Assembly (NCBI RefSeq): GCF_003150675.1
Contig: NZ_QGGB01000003.1
Span: 372,001-436,000 of the forward strand
From: Rhodohalobacter mucosus
GTDB lineage: Bacteria; Bacteroidota; Rhodothermia; Balneolales; Balneolaceae
Direction of reading: 5' to 3'
Length of the DNA: 64,000 bases
Made by a program: the position numbers and the translations under genes. The notes under the pieces are model-generated. The model was not told the origin of the DNA and did no database searches. It worked only from the letters and a program-made list of their open reading frames with translations. Below are positions 1-9,422 of the stretch, piece by piece; within the stretch, counting starts at the first letter, position 1, and each line of letters begins with the position of its first letter.

Positions 1-492
1 CATATCTGGTGAAAACATATAAATTGAAAAATGGTCTGCAAACCATTCAGGAATTTTATTATCACTGTCGAATGGCGGGTACTTCTGTCCCCAGGCATTA
101 TAAATCCAGTTGGTTATGGCATATTCGGGAACTGTGGTTAACGTGTCAGATCTGCGCTTAATAAAAACAGGTCCACAATCCCTTGCCCAGACATCGTTCA
201 GGGGTACAATGTGGAAGTGTATCCGGTTCAGATCGATATCGGGGTCAAATTTTTTTAAAATTGATTCTGCCCTTTTTCGATCCTCCACCGTGTTTACAAG
301 CAGGAGAACAGGTTCGTATCGGTGCAGAACCGATATAATTTCTGCGTAGACAATTTCAACGCGTTCGAGACGGTCGCCAGGCCATGTTTCCCTGTTTGCA
401 GGCCAGTGGAGCTGGGTTGCAGAATGATTTTCCCATTCAGCTGGCATTCGATAAAGTTTCTCCATGTTCTCAGGACTGCCGGATCTGTTCAT
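1..492 (-). CDS. aguA: Agmatine deiminase, N-terminal part (cut by window edge)
   Basis: Reading the minus strand from the ATG at 492 gives 164 residues, open to the left edge. The product resembles the N-terminus of agmatine deiminase (peptidyl-arginine-deiminase superfamily), which hydrolyses agmatine to N-carbamoylputrescine and ammonia in the cytoplasm. Visible family features are the opening MPAEWENHSATQLHWP, a TWPGD segment, the substrate-pocket block NDVWARDCGP and the block NAWGQKYPPFDSDN. The catalytic His and Cys lie further on, outside the window. The ATG at 492 has no clear Shine-Dalgarno; an internal Met nine codons on (465) also fits. It is divergent from tdk, with about 125 bp between. 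The family assignment is firm; activity cannot be judged from this part. Confidence 0.88.
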   Translation of the reverse strand, partial: MNRSGSPENMEKLYRMPAEWENHSATQLHWPANRETWPGDRLERVEIVYAEIISVLHRYEPVLLLVNTVEDRKRAESILKKFDPDIDLNRIHFHIVPLNDVWARDCGPVFIKRRSDTLTTVPEYAITNWIYNAWGQKYPPFDSDNKIPEWFADHFSIYMFSPDM

Positions 493-617
493 TTTAGTTG
501 CCAAATATATGCTGCTATCACGGGTAAATACAATAAAGTTCCTTTTTGTTTTAAGGTATTCAGGGATATATTCAACGCACAGAATCAGCTAATTTATGGT
601 AAGTTTGCAAATCTGAT
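493..617. promoter_or_regulatory. Divergent intergenic region between aguA and tdk
   Basis: AT-rich 125-bp spacer that must hold the promoters of the leftward aguA and the rightward tdk. I could not settle on a -35/-10 pair. A TAAGTTTG matching the Bacteroidota -7 element lies at 600-607, but it is too close to the tdk ATG to be convincing. Confidence 0.3.
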
Positions 618-1253
618 ATGATCAATGAACCCGGTTTTACCCCTCACCACCTGGGGTGGATTGAAGTTGTATGCGGAGGAATGTTCAGCGGAAAAACCGA
701 GGAGCTGATTCGCAGGGCAAAAAGGGCGCATATTGCAGGGCAAAGTGTTATCATCGTTAAACCTGCAACCGACAACCGTTATAGTGACACTGAAGTTGTT
801 TCACATAATGAAACATCACTTCCAAGTATAACCGTAAATACGGCTGACCAGATCGTTCTGTTAACTTCCTCAGCCCGTGTGATCTGTATTGATGAAGCGC
901 AATTTTTTGACAATCGCCTTGTGGACGTAGCCAACACTCTGGCAAATGATGGAAAAAGGGTAATTATCGCCGGACTGGATATGGATTTTGAAGGACGGCC
1001 ATTTGAACCCATGCCGCAGCTGCTTGCCATTGCCGAATATGTAACCAAACTGCATGCCATTTGTGCAGAAAGCGGTCTTATAGCGAATTTTTCGCAGCGT
1101 GTTGTTGAGAACAGCAGTCAGGTTCTTGTGGGTGAAAAAGATGCTTATGAACCACGTGCACGTCACTGTTTCAGACCCCCGGTAGATGATAAAAAAGGTA
1201 AACCGATACCGGAATTCACAGTTGGAAAAAGAAATGAATCAACCGATAAATAA
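618..1253 (+). CDS. tdk: Thymidine kinase (type II)
   Basis: 211 residues. It phosphorylates thymidine to dTMP with ATP in the pyrimidine salvage pathway. The P-loop GGMFSGKT is at residues 20-27, the Walker B-like DEAQFF at 92-97 and the conserved AGLDMDF at 118-124, so the fold and nucleotide site are clear. The C-terminal zinc lasso is unusual. The usual CxxC plus CRxC pattern is reduced to C149 and C184, with Ser at 152 and Ala at 181 in the other two positions. The gene ends 9 bp before the nucleoside transporter, so the two are almost certainly cotranscribed as an uptake-and-trapping pair. The ATG start gives the normal N-terminal length for Bacteroidota homologues. Confidence 0.95.
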   Translation: MINEPGFTPHHLGWIEVVCGGMFSGKTEELIRRAKRAHIAGQSVIIVKPATDNRYSDTEVVSHNETSLPSITVNTADQIVLLTSSARVICIDEAQFFDNRLVDVANTLANDGKRVIIAGLDMDFEGRPFEPMPQLLAIAEYVTKLHAICAESGLIANFSQRVVENSSQVLVGEKDAYEPRARHCFRPPVDDKKGKPIPEFTVGKRNESTDK

Positions 1254-1262
1254 GAATACCTG

Positions 1263-2594
1263 ATGGATATTTTACGAGGCATAATCGGAATGGCGGCAAT
1301 TATTGGCATTGCCTTGCTGTTCAGCAAAAACCGTAAGGCGGTAAACTGGAAAATGGTTGCTACCGGTTTTGGCATTCAACTGGTACTGGCCGTCTTTATT
1401 TTGAAAGGGTCTGATATGGCTATGTTCTGGTCGCCTTTGGGCTGGCCTAAAATGTTTTTCAGCTGGGTGTCGAGCTTTTTCGTTGTTGTGCTCGATTTTA
1501 CTACAGCGGGAGCCGAATTTATTTTTGGCGACCTGGCCAAAAGTCCGGGCATGGAGGGCAGCCTAGGTAACTTTTTTGCCTTTCAGGTTCTGCCTACCAT
1601 TGTATTTTTTGCTTCTCTTACGGCCATATTTTATCACTATGGCATTCTGCAGAAAGTAGTGAGTGTGATGTCGAGGGCTATGCAGAAACTCATGGGGACA
1701 TCAGGGGCTGAATCTCTGTCTGTTGTTGCAAATATTTTTGTGGGACAAACTGAGTCGCCTCTTGTTATCAAGCCATACATTGAAAAGATGACGCGGTCAG
1801 AAATACTAACCATTATGACAGGCGGAATGGCAACGATAGCCGGAGGAGTAATGGCAGCCTATGTTCAGATGCTGGGTAATTCATATTCTATTGCACAGGG
1901 AGTTTCGCTGGATGTGGGACGTCTCATGTTTGCAGAACAATTATTGGGCGCCAGCCTTATGGCTGCACCGGCTGCACTGGTGATCGCCAAAATTATCTTT
2001 CCCGAATCTGATGAGCCGGTAACCAAAGGCGAGGTAAAAATGAGTGTTGAGAAGACAGATGCCAACGGGATTGATGCAGCCGCAAGCGGTGCGGGTACAG
2101 GGCTTAAATTGGCGGCAAATGTAGGTGCTATGTTATTGGCTTTCATTGCACTACTTGCAATGGGCAATTATTTTCTGAATGAAATTGGAGAGTTTACAGG
2201 CATCAACTCTTTAATCCCCGGCGGAGAACTTACAATTGAAACGCTCCTGGGATGGATCATCGCCCCGGTCGCTTTCATTATTGGCATACCGTGGGAAGAT
2301 GCGGTTAGCGTAGGATCGCTACTGGGCACAAAAGTGGTGCTGAATGAGTTTGTGGCCTATCTTCAGATGGCAGATTTTGTAAGCGAAGGCGTTCTGTCAC
2401 CGAAATCCATAACCATGGCAACCTTTGCTTTGTGCGGCTTTGCCAACTTCTCTTCCATCGCAATACAAATTGGAGGCATCGGCGGATTGGCTCCCAGCCG
2501 AAAGTCGGAACTGGCACAATTTGGCCTTATGGCCGTATTGGCAGGAACACTTGCCAACATGATGACAGCAACCATTGCCGGCATGCTATTCTAA
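1263..2594 (+). CDS. nupC: NupC/CNT-family nucleoside transporter
   Basis: 443 residues, strongly hydrophobic throughout, matching concentrative nucleoside transporters, which import nucleosides by H+ or Na+ symport at the inner membrane. Recognisable CNT blocks are [18 protein letters not shown] (around 155-172), the [16 protein letters not shown] segment that follows, and the C-terminal [21 protein letters not shown] charged soluble loop (around 250-280) sits between membrane segments. Its position directly downstream of thymidine kinase suggests pyrimidine nucleosides, especially thymidine, as substrates. That specificity is inferred from context. The coupling ion cannot be read with confidence. 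Confidence 0.93.
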   Translation: MDILRGIIGMAAIIGIALLFSKNRKAVNWKMVATGFGIQLVLAVFILKGSDMAMFWSPLGWPKMFFSWVSSFFVVVLDFTTAGAEFIFGDLAKSPGMEGSLGNFFAFQVLPTIVFFASLTAIFYHYGILQKVVSVMSRAMQKLMGTSGAESLSVVANIFVGQTESPLVIKPYIEKMTRSEILTIMTGGMATIAGGVMAAYVQMLGNSYSIAQGVSLDVGRLMFAEQLLGASLMAAPAALVIAKIIFPESDEPVTKGEVKMSVEKTDANGIDAAASGAGTGLKLAANVGAMLLAFIALLAMGNYFLNEIGEFTGINSLIPGGELTIETLLGWIIAPVAFIIGIPWEDAVSVGSLLGTKVVLNEFVAYLQMADFVSEGVLSPKSITMATFALCGFANFSSIAIQIGGIGGLAPSRKSELAQFGLMAVLAGTLANMMTATIAGMLF

Positions 2595-2667
2595 TCATGC
2601 TGAAACAAATGCGGACTAACCCGGTCCTTTCTTGATAAAGGCTGCAAACCGTAACAGATACTGCACT

Positions 2668-3552
2668 ATGCATCACATTCGATACACGCTTCTGTTCACC
2701 GTTCTCTTTCTATTGGCTCAGTGTACACCCACCTATCAGTCTGACAACTCCCCGGTTCTGGCTTCTGTCGGGAACCAATCGCTTACCATCAATGAAGCGC
2801 TGAGTCAGATACCGGGCTCAGTGATGAATGAAGACTCTGTACAGGCTGTACAGTCATTTATCGATCAGTGGATAGAGAAGCAGGTTGCGGTGAGGCAGGC
2901 GGAGCGCATGGGTTTGCAAAACAGCGCTTCTGTGCGTGAAAAAATGGAGCGGCTGCGCAGGCAAATTCTTGAAGAAGCTCTGCGCGAGCAGCTTCTGCTG
3001 CAGAATCTTGATGAAGTGGAGGTTACGCGTGATGAAGCGCAAAACTATTATCAGGCTCATAAAGACCAGTTTATTCTGAGTGAGCGTTATGTACGTTTCA
3101 GACATATAACAACACGAACACGCACCGACGCCGATAATGCAAACAGGGATTTGATGCGCGGCGATGAATGGGAAGATATTCTTGAGCGATACAGCGTAAA
3201 TCCCGAACGACAATTGCGGGAATCGAACCAGTTCTGGCCGATTTCCATGGCCGCTGAAACCATTCCTATGCTCAACAGATATCTGAATGTTATCGGCCTT
3301 ACCGAGCGCTCACCCATACACTACTTTGGGGGTGAATATCATCTTGTTCAGCTGATGGAAGAGAGGCCCGCTGGAGAAGCGCCCGACCTGGAATGGCTTA
3401 TTCCACAAATTGAAGAGTGGCTCAGACTTGAGAAGGCCAGAAGAATTACCAATAGTTACATTCGAAATCTGTATCTTGAGGCCAATTCAAATAATGAAAT
3501 CCGGGTAGCGAACGTTAATGAGATCGAATCTATGCTCCGTTCCGGAAATTAA
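2668..3552 (+). CDS. Lipoprotein, SurA/parvulin-like foldase relative
   Basis: 294 residues from the ATG at 2668. The frame could start 12 codons earlier at a TTG (2632), but the later ATG puts a normal lipoprotein signal (LLFLLAQC lipobox) at the N-terminus, so I prefer it. After the lipid-attachment Cys comes a helical N-terminal chaperone-like region. A segment around 130-250 then follows the SurA/PrsA layout (ERYVRFRHI followed by an alpha/beta stretch), but the typical parvulin motifs are weak. It probably assists outer-membrane or periplasmic folding. It lies 25 bp upstream of surA, which supports a shared role. Isomerase activity is doubtful. Confidence 0.72.
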   Translation: MHHIRYTLLFTVLFLLAQCTPTYQSDNSPVLASVGNQSLTINEALSQIPGSVMNEDSVQAVQSFIDQWIEKQVAVRQAERMGLQNSASVREKMERLRRQILEEALREQLLLQNLDEVEVTRDEAQNYYQAHKDQFILSERYVRFRHITTRTRTDADNANRDLMRGDEWEDILERYSVNPERQLRESNQFWPISMAAETIPMLNRYLNVIGLTERSPIHYFGGEYHLVQLMEERPAGEAPDLEWLIPQIEEWLRLEKARRITNSYIRNLYLEANSNNEIRVANVNEIESMLRSGN

Positions 3553-3577
3553 AATTTAGTAAGGTCAGAATTTACAG

Positions 3578-4978
3578 ATGATTAAACTCTTCAGAGTACC
3601 AGTATTCCTCACCATACTTCTCTCCTGTTTCACTCAACTTTTCGCACAAAATACCCAGGTAACCGACCAAATTGTGGCTGTGGTTAACGATCGTATTATT
3701 CTGAAGTCTGATGTGGATGCAGAAGTTCGCAACTACATGAATCAGCTGCAGATGAATAACCAGCCTGTGCAGTTTACTGAACAGCTATGGTATGATGCAC
3801 TGCAAAGCATGGTCGACAATCATGTAATGCTGGAAAAAGCTGAGATCGACAGTGTTGTTGTCTCGGATGACATGGTTAACCGGCAGATGGACCAGCGACT
3901 GAATCAGATGATCCGACAGGCCGGAGGCGAACAACAGCTGGAACAGGTATTTGGCCAAAGTATCATACAGATTCGGGCCGATTTCCGGGAGCAGTTTCGC
4001 GAACAGATGATAGTTCAGCAGCTGCAGCAGCAGAAATACAGAACTATCAATATTACAAGACCCGAGGTGGAAGAGTTTTTTAATAGCATACCCCAGGATT
4101 CTATTCCTGTAATTCCGGAACAGGTTGCCGTTTCTCAAATTGTAATTAATCCTGAACCTCTGGCTGATGCAGAGCAGCAGGCTTTTGAGATGGCTTCCGC
4201 CATTCGGGATTCCATACTCAACCATGGAAAAGAATTTGAGGAAATGGCAAGGAAATACAGTGACGACGGATCTGCAGCTCGCGGCGGCCTTCTGCCAATG
4301 ATGTCAATTAATGACCTTGTCGCAAATTATTCCGCAGCCGCTACTGCCCTTGAACCGGGAGAAGTTTCTGAAGTAGTACAAACTGAATTCGGTTTTCATG
4401 TCATTCGCCTCAACCGGCGTATGGGTGACAATATTGAAACCAACCACATTCTTATACGAATAGATGAAAGCCTTGTAGATGAGCAGGCAGCCATTGAAAA
4501 GCTCAATGCTTTGCGGGACAGCGTATTGAACCACGGGGCAAATTTCAACGAACTGGCTCGCCGGCATTCAGATGATGAAGAAACAAAAGCGTTTGGAGGA
4601 AGAGTACTTAATCCACAGACCGGAGACCGGCTTATTCCCATCAGTCAGCTTGAACCTTCCATCTACAGAATTGTACTGCTGATGGATGAAGAAGGTGAAA
4701 TATCAGAGCCACGATCATTTACGACCCAAAACCGAACCTCTTCTACAGCGTTTCGGATCGTTCGCCTCGACAGGCTTATTCCTGAGCACAGGGCAAATCT
4801 TGAGGATGATTATGAAAGAATCCGTGATATTGCACTGAACCGGAAACAGATGTCTACGCTTCAACAATGGCTTGCTGATTTGCGTGATGAAGTTTATATC
4901 GAATTTAAGATACCGGTACCTGAGAATACGGTAACTGACAACACAAATCAGTCCGGCACCGAAACAGACGTACGATAA
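3578..4978 (+). CDS. surA: Periplasmic peptidyl-prolyl isomerase SurA
   Basis: 466 residues with a cleavable signal peptide (cleavage after about residue 23, LFAQ). A SurA N-terminal chaperone domain (around 25-180) begins with the hallmark TDQIVAVVNDRIILKSDVD. Two parvulin domains follow, at about 185-285 (AVSQIVI, EMARKYSDDGSAARGG, FGFHVIRL) and 290-400 (TNHILIRI, ELARRHSDD, FRIVRLDR). It chaperones unfolded outer-membrane proteins in the periplasm. The stop overlaps the moxR start by one base (TAATG), so translation is probably coupled. The first parvulin domain keeps more of the canonical core than the second. Confidence 0.93.
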   Translation: MIKLFRVPVFLTILLSCFTQLFAQNTQVTDQIVAVVNDRIILKSDVDAEVRNYMNQLQMNNQPVQFTEQLWYDALQSMVDNHVMLEKAEIDSVVVSDDMVNRQMDQRLNQMIRQAGGEQQLEQVFGQSIIQIRADFREQFREQMIVQQLQQQKYRTINITRPEVEEFFNSIPQDSIPVIPEQVAVSQIVINPEPLADAEQQAFEMASAIRDSILNHGKEFEEMARKYSDDGSAARGGLLPMMSINDLVANYSAAATALEPGEVSEVVQTEFGFHVIRLNRRMGDNIETNHILIRIDESLVDEQAAIEKLNALRDSVLNHGANFNELARRHSDDEETKAFGGRVLNPQTGDRLIPISQLEPSIYRIVLLMDEEGEISEPRSFTTQNRTSSTAFRIVRLDRLIPEHRANLEDDYERIRDIALNRKQMSTLQQWLADLRDEVYIEFKIPVPENTVTDNTNQSGTETDVR

Positions 4979-5973
4979 TGCATTCTGATCTGCCCACCGC
5001 ACCCGAAAAAGCAGCCGCTGAATTTAGCGAATCATTTCAATCTATTCGAGATGAAATATCTAAAGTTGTTGTGGGGCAATCCGATATCGTTGAACAACTT
5101 TTAATTTCTCTTTTCTCTGGCGGACACTGTGTTTTGGTGGGTGTTCCCGGTCTTGCAAAAACCCTGCTCATCCAGACCGTTGCCCAAACCATGAATTTGA
5201 GCTTCAGCAGGATTCAGTTTACTCCAGATCTTATGCCCGGTGATATTACGGGAACGGAAGTAATTGAAGACGATCAGGAAACCGGACGAAAGCATTTCAA
5301 ATTCATCAAGGGGCCCATATTCGCCAATATTATTCTGGCCGATGAAATTAATCGAACCCCGCCAAAAACTCAGGCAGCACTTCTTGAGGGGATGCAAGAG
5401 TTTAACGTAACAGCATCAGGACAAAAATTTGAACTGGACCGTCCCTTTTTTGTTCTGGCAACGCAGAACCCTATTGAACAGGAAGGAACCTATCCCCTGC
5501 CTGAAGCTCAGCTCGACCGCTTCATGTTTCACCTTCAGCTCGACTACCCATCCGTTGAAGAGGAGAAACAGATTGTATCGCAAACTACATCCACGCGACA
5601 CGTGGATATTAAGTCTATTTTAAATAAAGAGAAGATTCTTGAATTCCAGAATCTTGTAAGAGAGGTTCCGGTTCCAACCCATGTATTGGAAAAAACGGTT
5701 AAGCTTGTAACCATGACCCGTCCCGGCTGTGATCTGGCACCTGACTTTACGGACAAGTTTCTCAGTTGGGGTGCGGGTCCAAGAGCGTCTCAGTACCTTA
5801 TTCTAGGATCCAAAACAAGGGCTTTGGCACAGGGACGGTATAATGTCGAGTTTGAGGATATTGAAAGCCTTGCTGTACCTGTATTAAGACATCGCATTGT
5901 TACCAACTATGCTGCGGAAGCCGAAGGTCTGGGTACGGTTGATATAATCCGGATGCTTCTCAACAACCTGTAA
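4978..5973 (+). CDS. moxR: MoxR-family AAA+ ATPase
   Basis: 331 residues. The Walker A variant GVPGLAKT (55-62) is typical of MoxR proteins. Walker B is IILADEINR (118-126), followed by the KTQAALLEGMQE block and the sensor segment ATQNPIEQEGTYPLPEAQLD. The C-terminal helical lid (AAA_lid_2) is present. MoxR ATPases act as chaperones, usually with VWA-domain partners, to assemble or activate complexes. Here the VWA partner is encoded 14 bp downstream. The DUF58 protein usually found between them is missing from this locus. The target complex is unknown. Confidence 0.93.
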   Translation: MHSDLPTAPEKAAAEFSESFQSIRDEISKVVVGQSDIVEQLLISLFSGGHCVLVGVPGLAKTLLIQTVAQTMNLSFSRIQFTPDLMPGDITGTEVIEDDQETGRKHFKFIKGPIFANIILADEINRTPPKTQAALLEGMQEFNVTASGQKFELDRPFFVLATQNPIEQEGTYPLPEAQLDRFMFHLQLDYPSVEEEKQIVSQTTSTRHVDIKSILNKEKILEFQNLVREVPVPTHVLEKTVKLVTMTRPGCDLAPDFTDKFLSWGAGPRASQYLILGSKTRALAQGRYNVEFEDIESLAVPVLRHRIVTNYAAEAEGLGTVDIIRMLLNNL

Positions 5974-5987
5974 TTCTTACAGTCGTC

Positions 5988-8108
5988 ATGATCAGTGTAC
6001 TTCCAGAGGGCTTTTCACCGGCACTCCCTGTTCTTATTATCATTTTGCTGGTGATTCTTTCCCTTTTTGTAAGCTGGTGGAGTTATAAAAGCCTGGAAGA
6101 TCAGTCACGATATATCAAGCCATTGTTGATCACTCTGCGTACCCTCTCGCTATTGATTCTCTGCGCACTGCTTTTCAATCCCTATGTTACCCGGCAACAA
6201 ATTGTTAGCACACCAAATGAAGTTGCTGTTTTTATCGATAACAGCTCCAGCATATTGGTTGAAAGGGGATCCTATGAGGGAGAATCTGATTTCAGGTCGG
6301 CTTACGATGCATTTTTGGCGAACAGGCCTGAAAATTTATCCTATCCGGTTTTTCAATTTGGCGATTATGTAAGAGAGGATAATGAACCTGATTTCAGTGA
6401 TCCTTCAACCAATATTCAGCAGGTAACGGAGTACCTGCTTGAAAACGGAAACAGGTTTTCTGCTGCTGTATTATTTTCGGACGGAATTATTACCCGGGGC
6501 CGAAATCCGGTTTTTCAGGCACAAAGCGTGACGGTTCCACTCATCACGGTTCCATTGGGAGATACAACATTGGTAAGGGATATCTCCGTTGCTGAAATCG
6601 AGTATACCGACCCAATTTATACGAATACCATTCATCGGATTACTGTTGAAATACGGCACCGGGGTTATGAGAATGTGGAAACAGATATCGTTCTCTACGA
6701 AAATGGAGTACCTGCAGATAGAAAAACCATTCAATTTCCTTCATCCTCAGGAACAGAGTGGATTGATTTTGACCGAAGCTATGCAAATGATGGGTTTGTG
6801 AATCTTACCGTATCAGCTGAACCTGTTGATGGGGAATTTACCGAAGAGAATAATCGTGCATCTGCGGCATTCAGGGTACTGGACAACAAAACCCGAATAT
6901 TGTCGATAGCATATGAAATAATGCCTGATGTAGCATCAGTTCGCAGGTTGATCGCTACCGACCGGCAATATGAGCTTCTTCAGTCAACGTATCTTGGAAA
7001 CGGCCGTTATGCCGGAGAATCTCTTTCCGGTATTAATCCGGATGATATTGATCTGCTCGTTATTCACGGACTTCCGGTGCAGAGAGACAGCAACCTGAAT
7101 CGATTGTTAAATTCTGACACCTCCGTTCTTTTTATGTCAACACCCGGAAGTTACAGTATGATCGGCAATTACCAGCAGCAGAGTCCCGCTCTGTTTGAAT
7201 TCAGGGGCTCAGATACTGAACTCACCGTTTTACCTGCACAGGACACAACATCGGTTTCACATCCATTGATGGAGTTAACCCCTTTAACCTGGAACCGCCT
7301 CCCCTCACTGACTGTACAAGACGGGGAGTATCAGATGATTCCCGGAACTGAGGTACATCTATGGGGTCAATCTGCTCAGAAGGCGACCGAAATACCCCTT
7401 CTTGTATCAGCAGATTATGGAAATAAGCGGGTGGCGAACCTGAATGCATACGGGTGGAACCGGTATGATCTGTCCACTCAATCGGAAGTATCCCAGTTCT
7501 TTGAAGAGATAGTCACTAACATCATATCATGGGGCTCCTCAGCGAATGAGGATAGACTTCTTATTCTGGAACCGTTGCGTGATACGTTTACGGAGCTGGA
7601 ACAGGTACAGTTCAGGGCTTCCCTCATAAATGAGCGGGGTGAACGGGAACCCAATGCATCAATCAGCCTTACACTAACAAGGCTTGATCAGAATACAGTA
7701 CCCGTGTCATTCCAGATGCGTCATCTGGGAGATGGCAATTATGAACTTAACGCGGGAAGGTACCCATCAGGCATTTATTCTGCCAGGGGCAGAGCTGTAG
7801 CTGCGGGAAGAGAAATTGATGTCGATGAAACTCGTTTTACAATAGGTTCAGTAAACGAAGAAATGATAGATACCAGAAGAAACAGTGCCCTTCTTCAGCA
7901 GCTTGCAGCTGTAACAGGCGGTTATTATGAAGAAAATGCCGGAAGTGAAAAACTTTCAGAATTCCTCGAAGAGATTTCTGATCAGAACAATACTGATAAC
8001 ACAGTCACTGAAACGGACTATCTCTACAGGAATGGTATCTGGTTTTTTATAGCTATTCTCTTACTTACAGCTGAGTGGATGCTCCGACGGAAGATATCAC
8101 TGCCGTAA
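5988..8108 (+). CDS. VWA-domain membrane protein, MoxR partner
   Basis: 706 residues. Two membrane helices are at the N-terminus (around 14-34 and 43-64) and one near the C-terminus (around 680-698, followed by basic residues). Between them a von Willebrand A-like domain carries a metal-site motif DNSSS (around 84-88) and the later LFSDGI strand. A long beta-rich extracytoplasmic part with Ig-like character follows. The plan matches BatA/BatB-like or 'glutamine amidotransferase-like' membrane proteins found beside MoxR in Bacteroidota. It probably works with MoxR in envelope assembly or stress resistance; the substrate is not known. A bidirectional hairpin terminator follows 27 bp downstream. 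Confidence 0.8.
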   Translation: MISVLPEGFSPALPVLIIILLVILSLFVSWWSYKSLEDQSRYIKPLLITLRTLSLLILCALLFNPYVTRQQIVSTPNEVAVFIDNSSSILVERGSYEGESDFRSAYDAFLANRPENLSYPVFQFGDYVREDNEPDFSDPSTNIQQVTEYLLENGNRFSAAVLFSDGIITRGRNPVFQAQSVTVPLITVPLGDTTLVRDISVAEIEYTDPIYTNTIHRITVEIRHRGYENVETDIVLYENGVPADRKTIQFPSSSGTEWIDFDRSYANDGFVNLTVSAEPVDGEFTEENNRASAAFRVLDNKTRILSIAYEIMPDVASVRRLIATDRQYELLQSTYLGNGRYAGESLSGINPDDIDLLVIHGLPVQRDSNLNRLLNSDTSVLFMSTPGSYSMIGNYQQQSPALFEFRGSDTELTVLPAQDTTSVSHPLMELTPLTWNRLPSLTVQDGEYQMIPGTEVHLWGQSAQKATEIPLLVSADYGNKRVANLNAYGWNRYDLSTQSEVSQFFEEIVTNIISWGSSANEDRLLILEPLRDTFTELEQVQFRASLINERGEREPNASISLTLTRLDQNTVPVSFQMRHLGDGNYELNAGRYPSGIYSARGRAVAAGREIDVDETRFTIGSVNEEMIDTRRNSALLQQLAAVTGGYYEENAGSEKLSEFLEEISDQNNTDNTVTETDYLYRNGIWFFIAILLLTAEWMLRRKISLP

Positions 8109-8134
8109 CCAATCTTTGAATCTCCAAAACAAAA

Positions 8135-8163
8135 AAGCCGATTGAGCTTTACTCAACCGGCTT
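8135..8163. terminator. Bidirectional intrinsic terminator
   Basis: Inverted repeat AAGCCGATTGAG / CTCAACCGGCTT, one mismatch, with a short CTTTA-like loop. It is preceded by an A-run and followed by a pyrimidine-rich stretch. It lies between the convergent VWA gene and the minus-strand gene ending at 8191, so it can serve both. Confidence 0.75.
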
Positions 8164-8190
8164 CATCATTATTCTGATATTTCTATTTAA

Positions 8191-9411
8191 TCAGCCTTTT
8201 TTGGTAACCAAAAGTACAATAAGGCCAATAATCACTGCAAGGCTAACCAGGAAGAGAATGAACATCAAATTTGAACTGGGTACTGCATTTTCACCCCATG
8301 TGTTCAATTTAACGTCTATGGCTGCCATATCTTCTGCTGATAGTATGTTTCCGTTTATCAGAAGTTCTCCCCACTGGCCTTTTACAGTATTGTTCCAGTA
8401 ACTGCTGAAATTGCGATATATCTCATAGTTCTCTTCACTGCTCGATTCCATGCTGATGTTCATGGCTTCATCGACATAGCTGTTGAGTGACGAGTTAAAT
8501 GATTCCGGACTTGTAAAGGGTGAAAGCTCAATGCCGTTTTGATTAAACTCGGTACTTAGTGCATTCCACAGTTTATTGTCAATACTGGCCTGCCATGCTG
8601 AGAGCATATCTGTAACTTCCTGACGTGCTTCCACCGGATTATCAGGAGAGAATGTACTTGCAAGTCTTTCACCAATTGTATCCCATACATTTAAAAAGTA
8701 TCCATGCTGAGCCCGCATTCTGACAAAATCAGGAGCGCTAAGTTCTGAATCCTGATCAGCATTTTGAGTGTATTCACTGATGATGTTCTTTAAAACATCA
8801 ACAGGGTTGCTGTCCATCTGTTCTGCAGCAGATGCCACGTCAGTTTGCGTAGCCGAGTCCATGGTTTCATAGCGCTGAAGCAAGTCCTGAAGAAAGTCTG
8901 ACACGAATTCATCACGCTGTTCAATATTCTGCCTGTATTGGCGAATTAAAGCGGCCTGCTGACGCTCGTTTGCACTCGCACGATCAATTTGTTCCTTCAG
9001 ATCGGCAACTTCCTCGTCCATGGTCGCAAGCTGATTTCTGAATTCGTCAACCTGCCCCATCAGTTCGCGGATTCTCTGATCCGACTCTTGAAGTGCACGC
9101 AGATTGTCCAGATTGACTGAGTATCTGCTCCTTAAGGAGCTTATGCGGTCATTCATTGTTTCTGGATAGAGAGCAGCATCTATGATGGAAGCGTACTCCG
9201 AATAGTTCGCTTCAAACTCATCAATATCAAGGGATAACTCAATCAATTCATCAGGTGTAGCTGCATTCTCAATACGTTCTGAAAGAGTATTATATTCAGA
9301 TCTGAATTCCTGTTGAATCTGGTAATCGGATTGTTGTGCAGTAACCGTTGCAGTAGAAACAAACAAGAGAGCTGCAACTGCAGTAATAGTCGTCTTTAGT
9401 AGTAATTTCAT
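8191..9411 (-). CDS. Secreted coiled-coil protein with C-terminal membrane anchor, unknown function
   Basis: 406 residues; family not recognised. A clear signal peptide (cleavage near TVTAQ, residues 22-26) is followed by a largely helical chain. The stretch around 105-175 has strong heptad character and is rich in Glu, Gln and Arg, indicating a coiled coil. The C-terminal half is less regular and Trp-containing. It ends with a single membrane helix (around 382-402) and a short basic tail, VTKKG. It is therefore probably periplasmic, anchored in the inner membrane by its C-terminus. It lies 11 bp downstream of a small lipoprotein gene, and the two are probably cotranscribed with apt. A scaffold or envelope-spanning role is only a guess. 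Confidence 0.75.
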   Translation of the reverse strand: MKLLLKTTITAVAALLFVSTATVTAQQSDYQIQQEFRSEYNTLSERIENAATPDELIELSLDIDEFEANYSEYASIIDAALYPETMNDRISSLRSRYSVNLDNLRALQESDQRIRELMGQVDEFRNQLATMDEEVADLKEQIDRASANERQQAALIRQYRQNIEQRDEFVSDFLQDLLQRYETMDSATQTDVASAAEQMDSNPVDVLKNIISEYTQNADQDSELSAPDFVRMRAQHGYFLNVWDTIGERLASTFSPDNPVEARQEVTDMLSAWQASIDNKLWNALSTEFNQNGIELSPFTSPESFNSSLNSYVDEAMNISMESSSEENYEIYRNFSSYWNNTVKGQWGELLINGNILSAEDMAAIDVKLNTWGENAVPSSNLMFILFLVSLAVIIGLIVLLVTKKG

Positions 9412-9422
9412 AATTATATCTC

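Noticed and set aside
600-607. TAAGTTTG as a Bacteroidota -7 promoter element for tdk
   Set aside because: It would place the transcription start about 4 bases before the ATG, and no matching -33 TTTG lies at the right distance.
110-621. Two plus-strand open frames (110-349, 322-621)
   Set aside because: They lie antisense to the agmatine deiminase reading frame, which shows clear family motifs.
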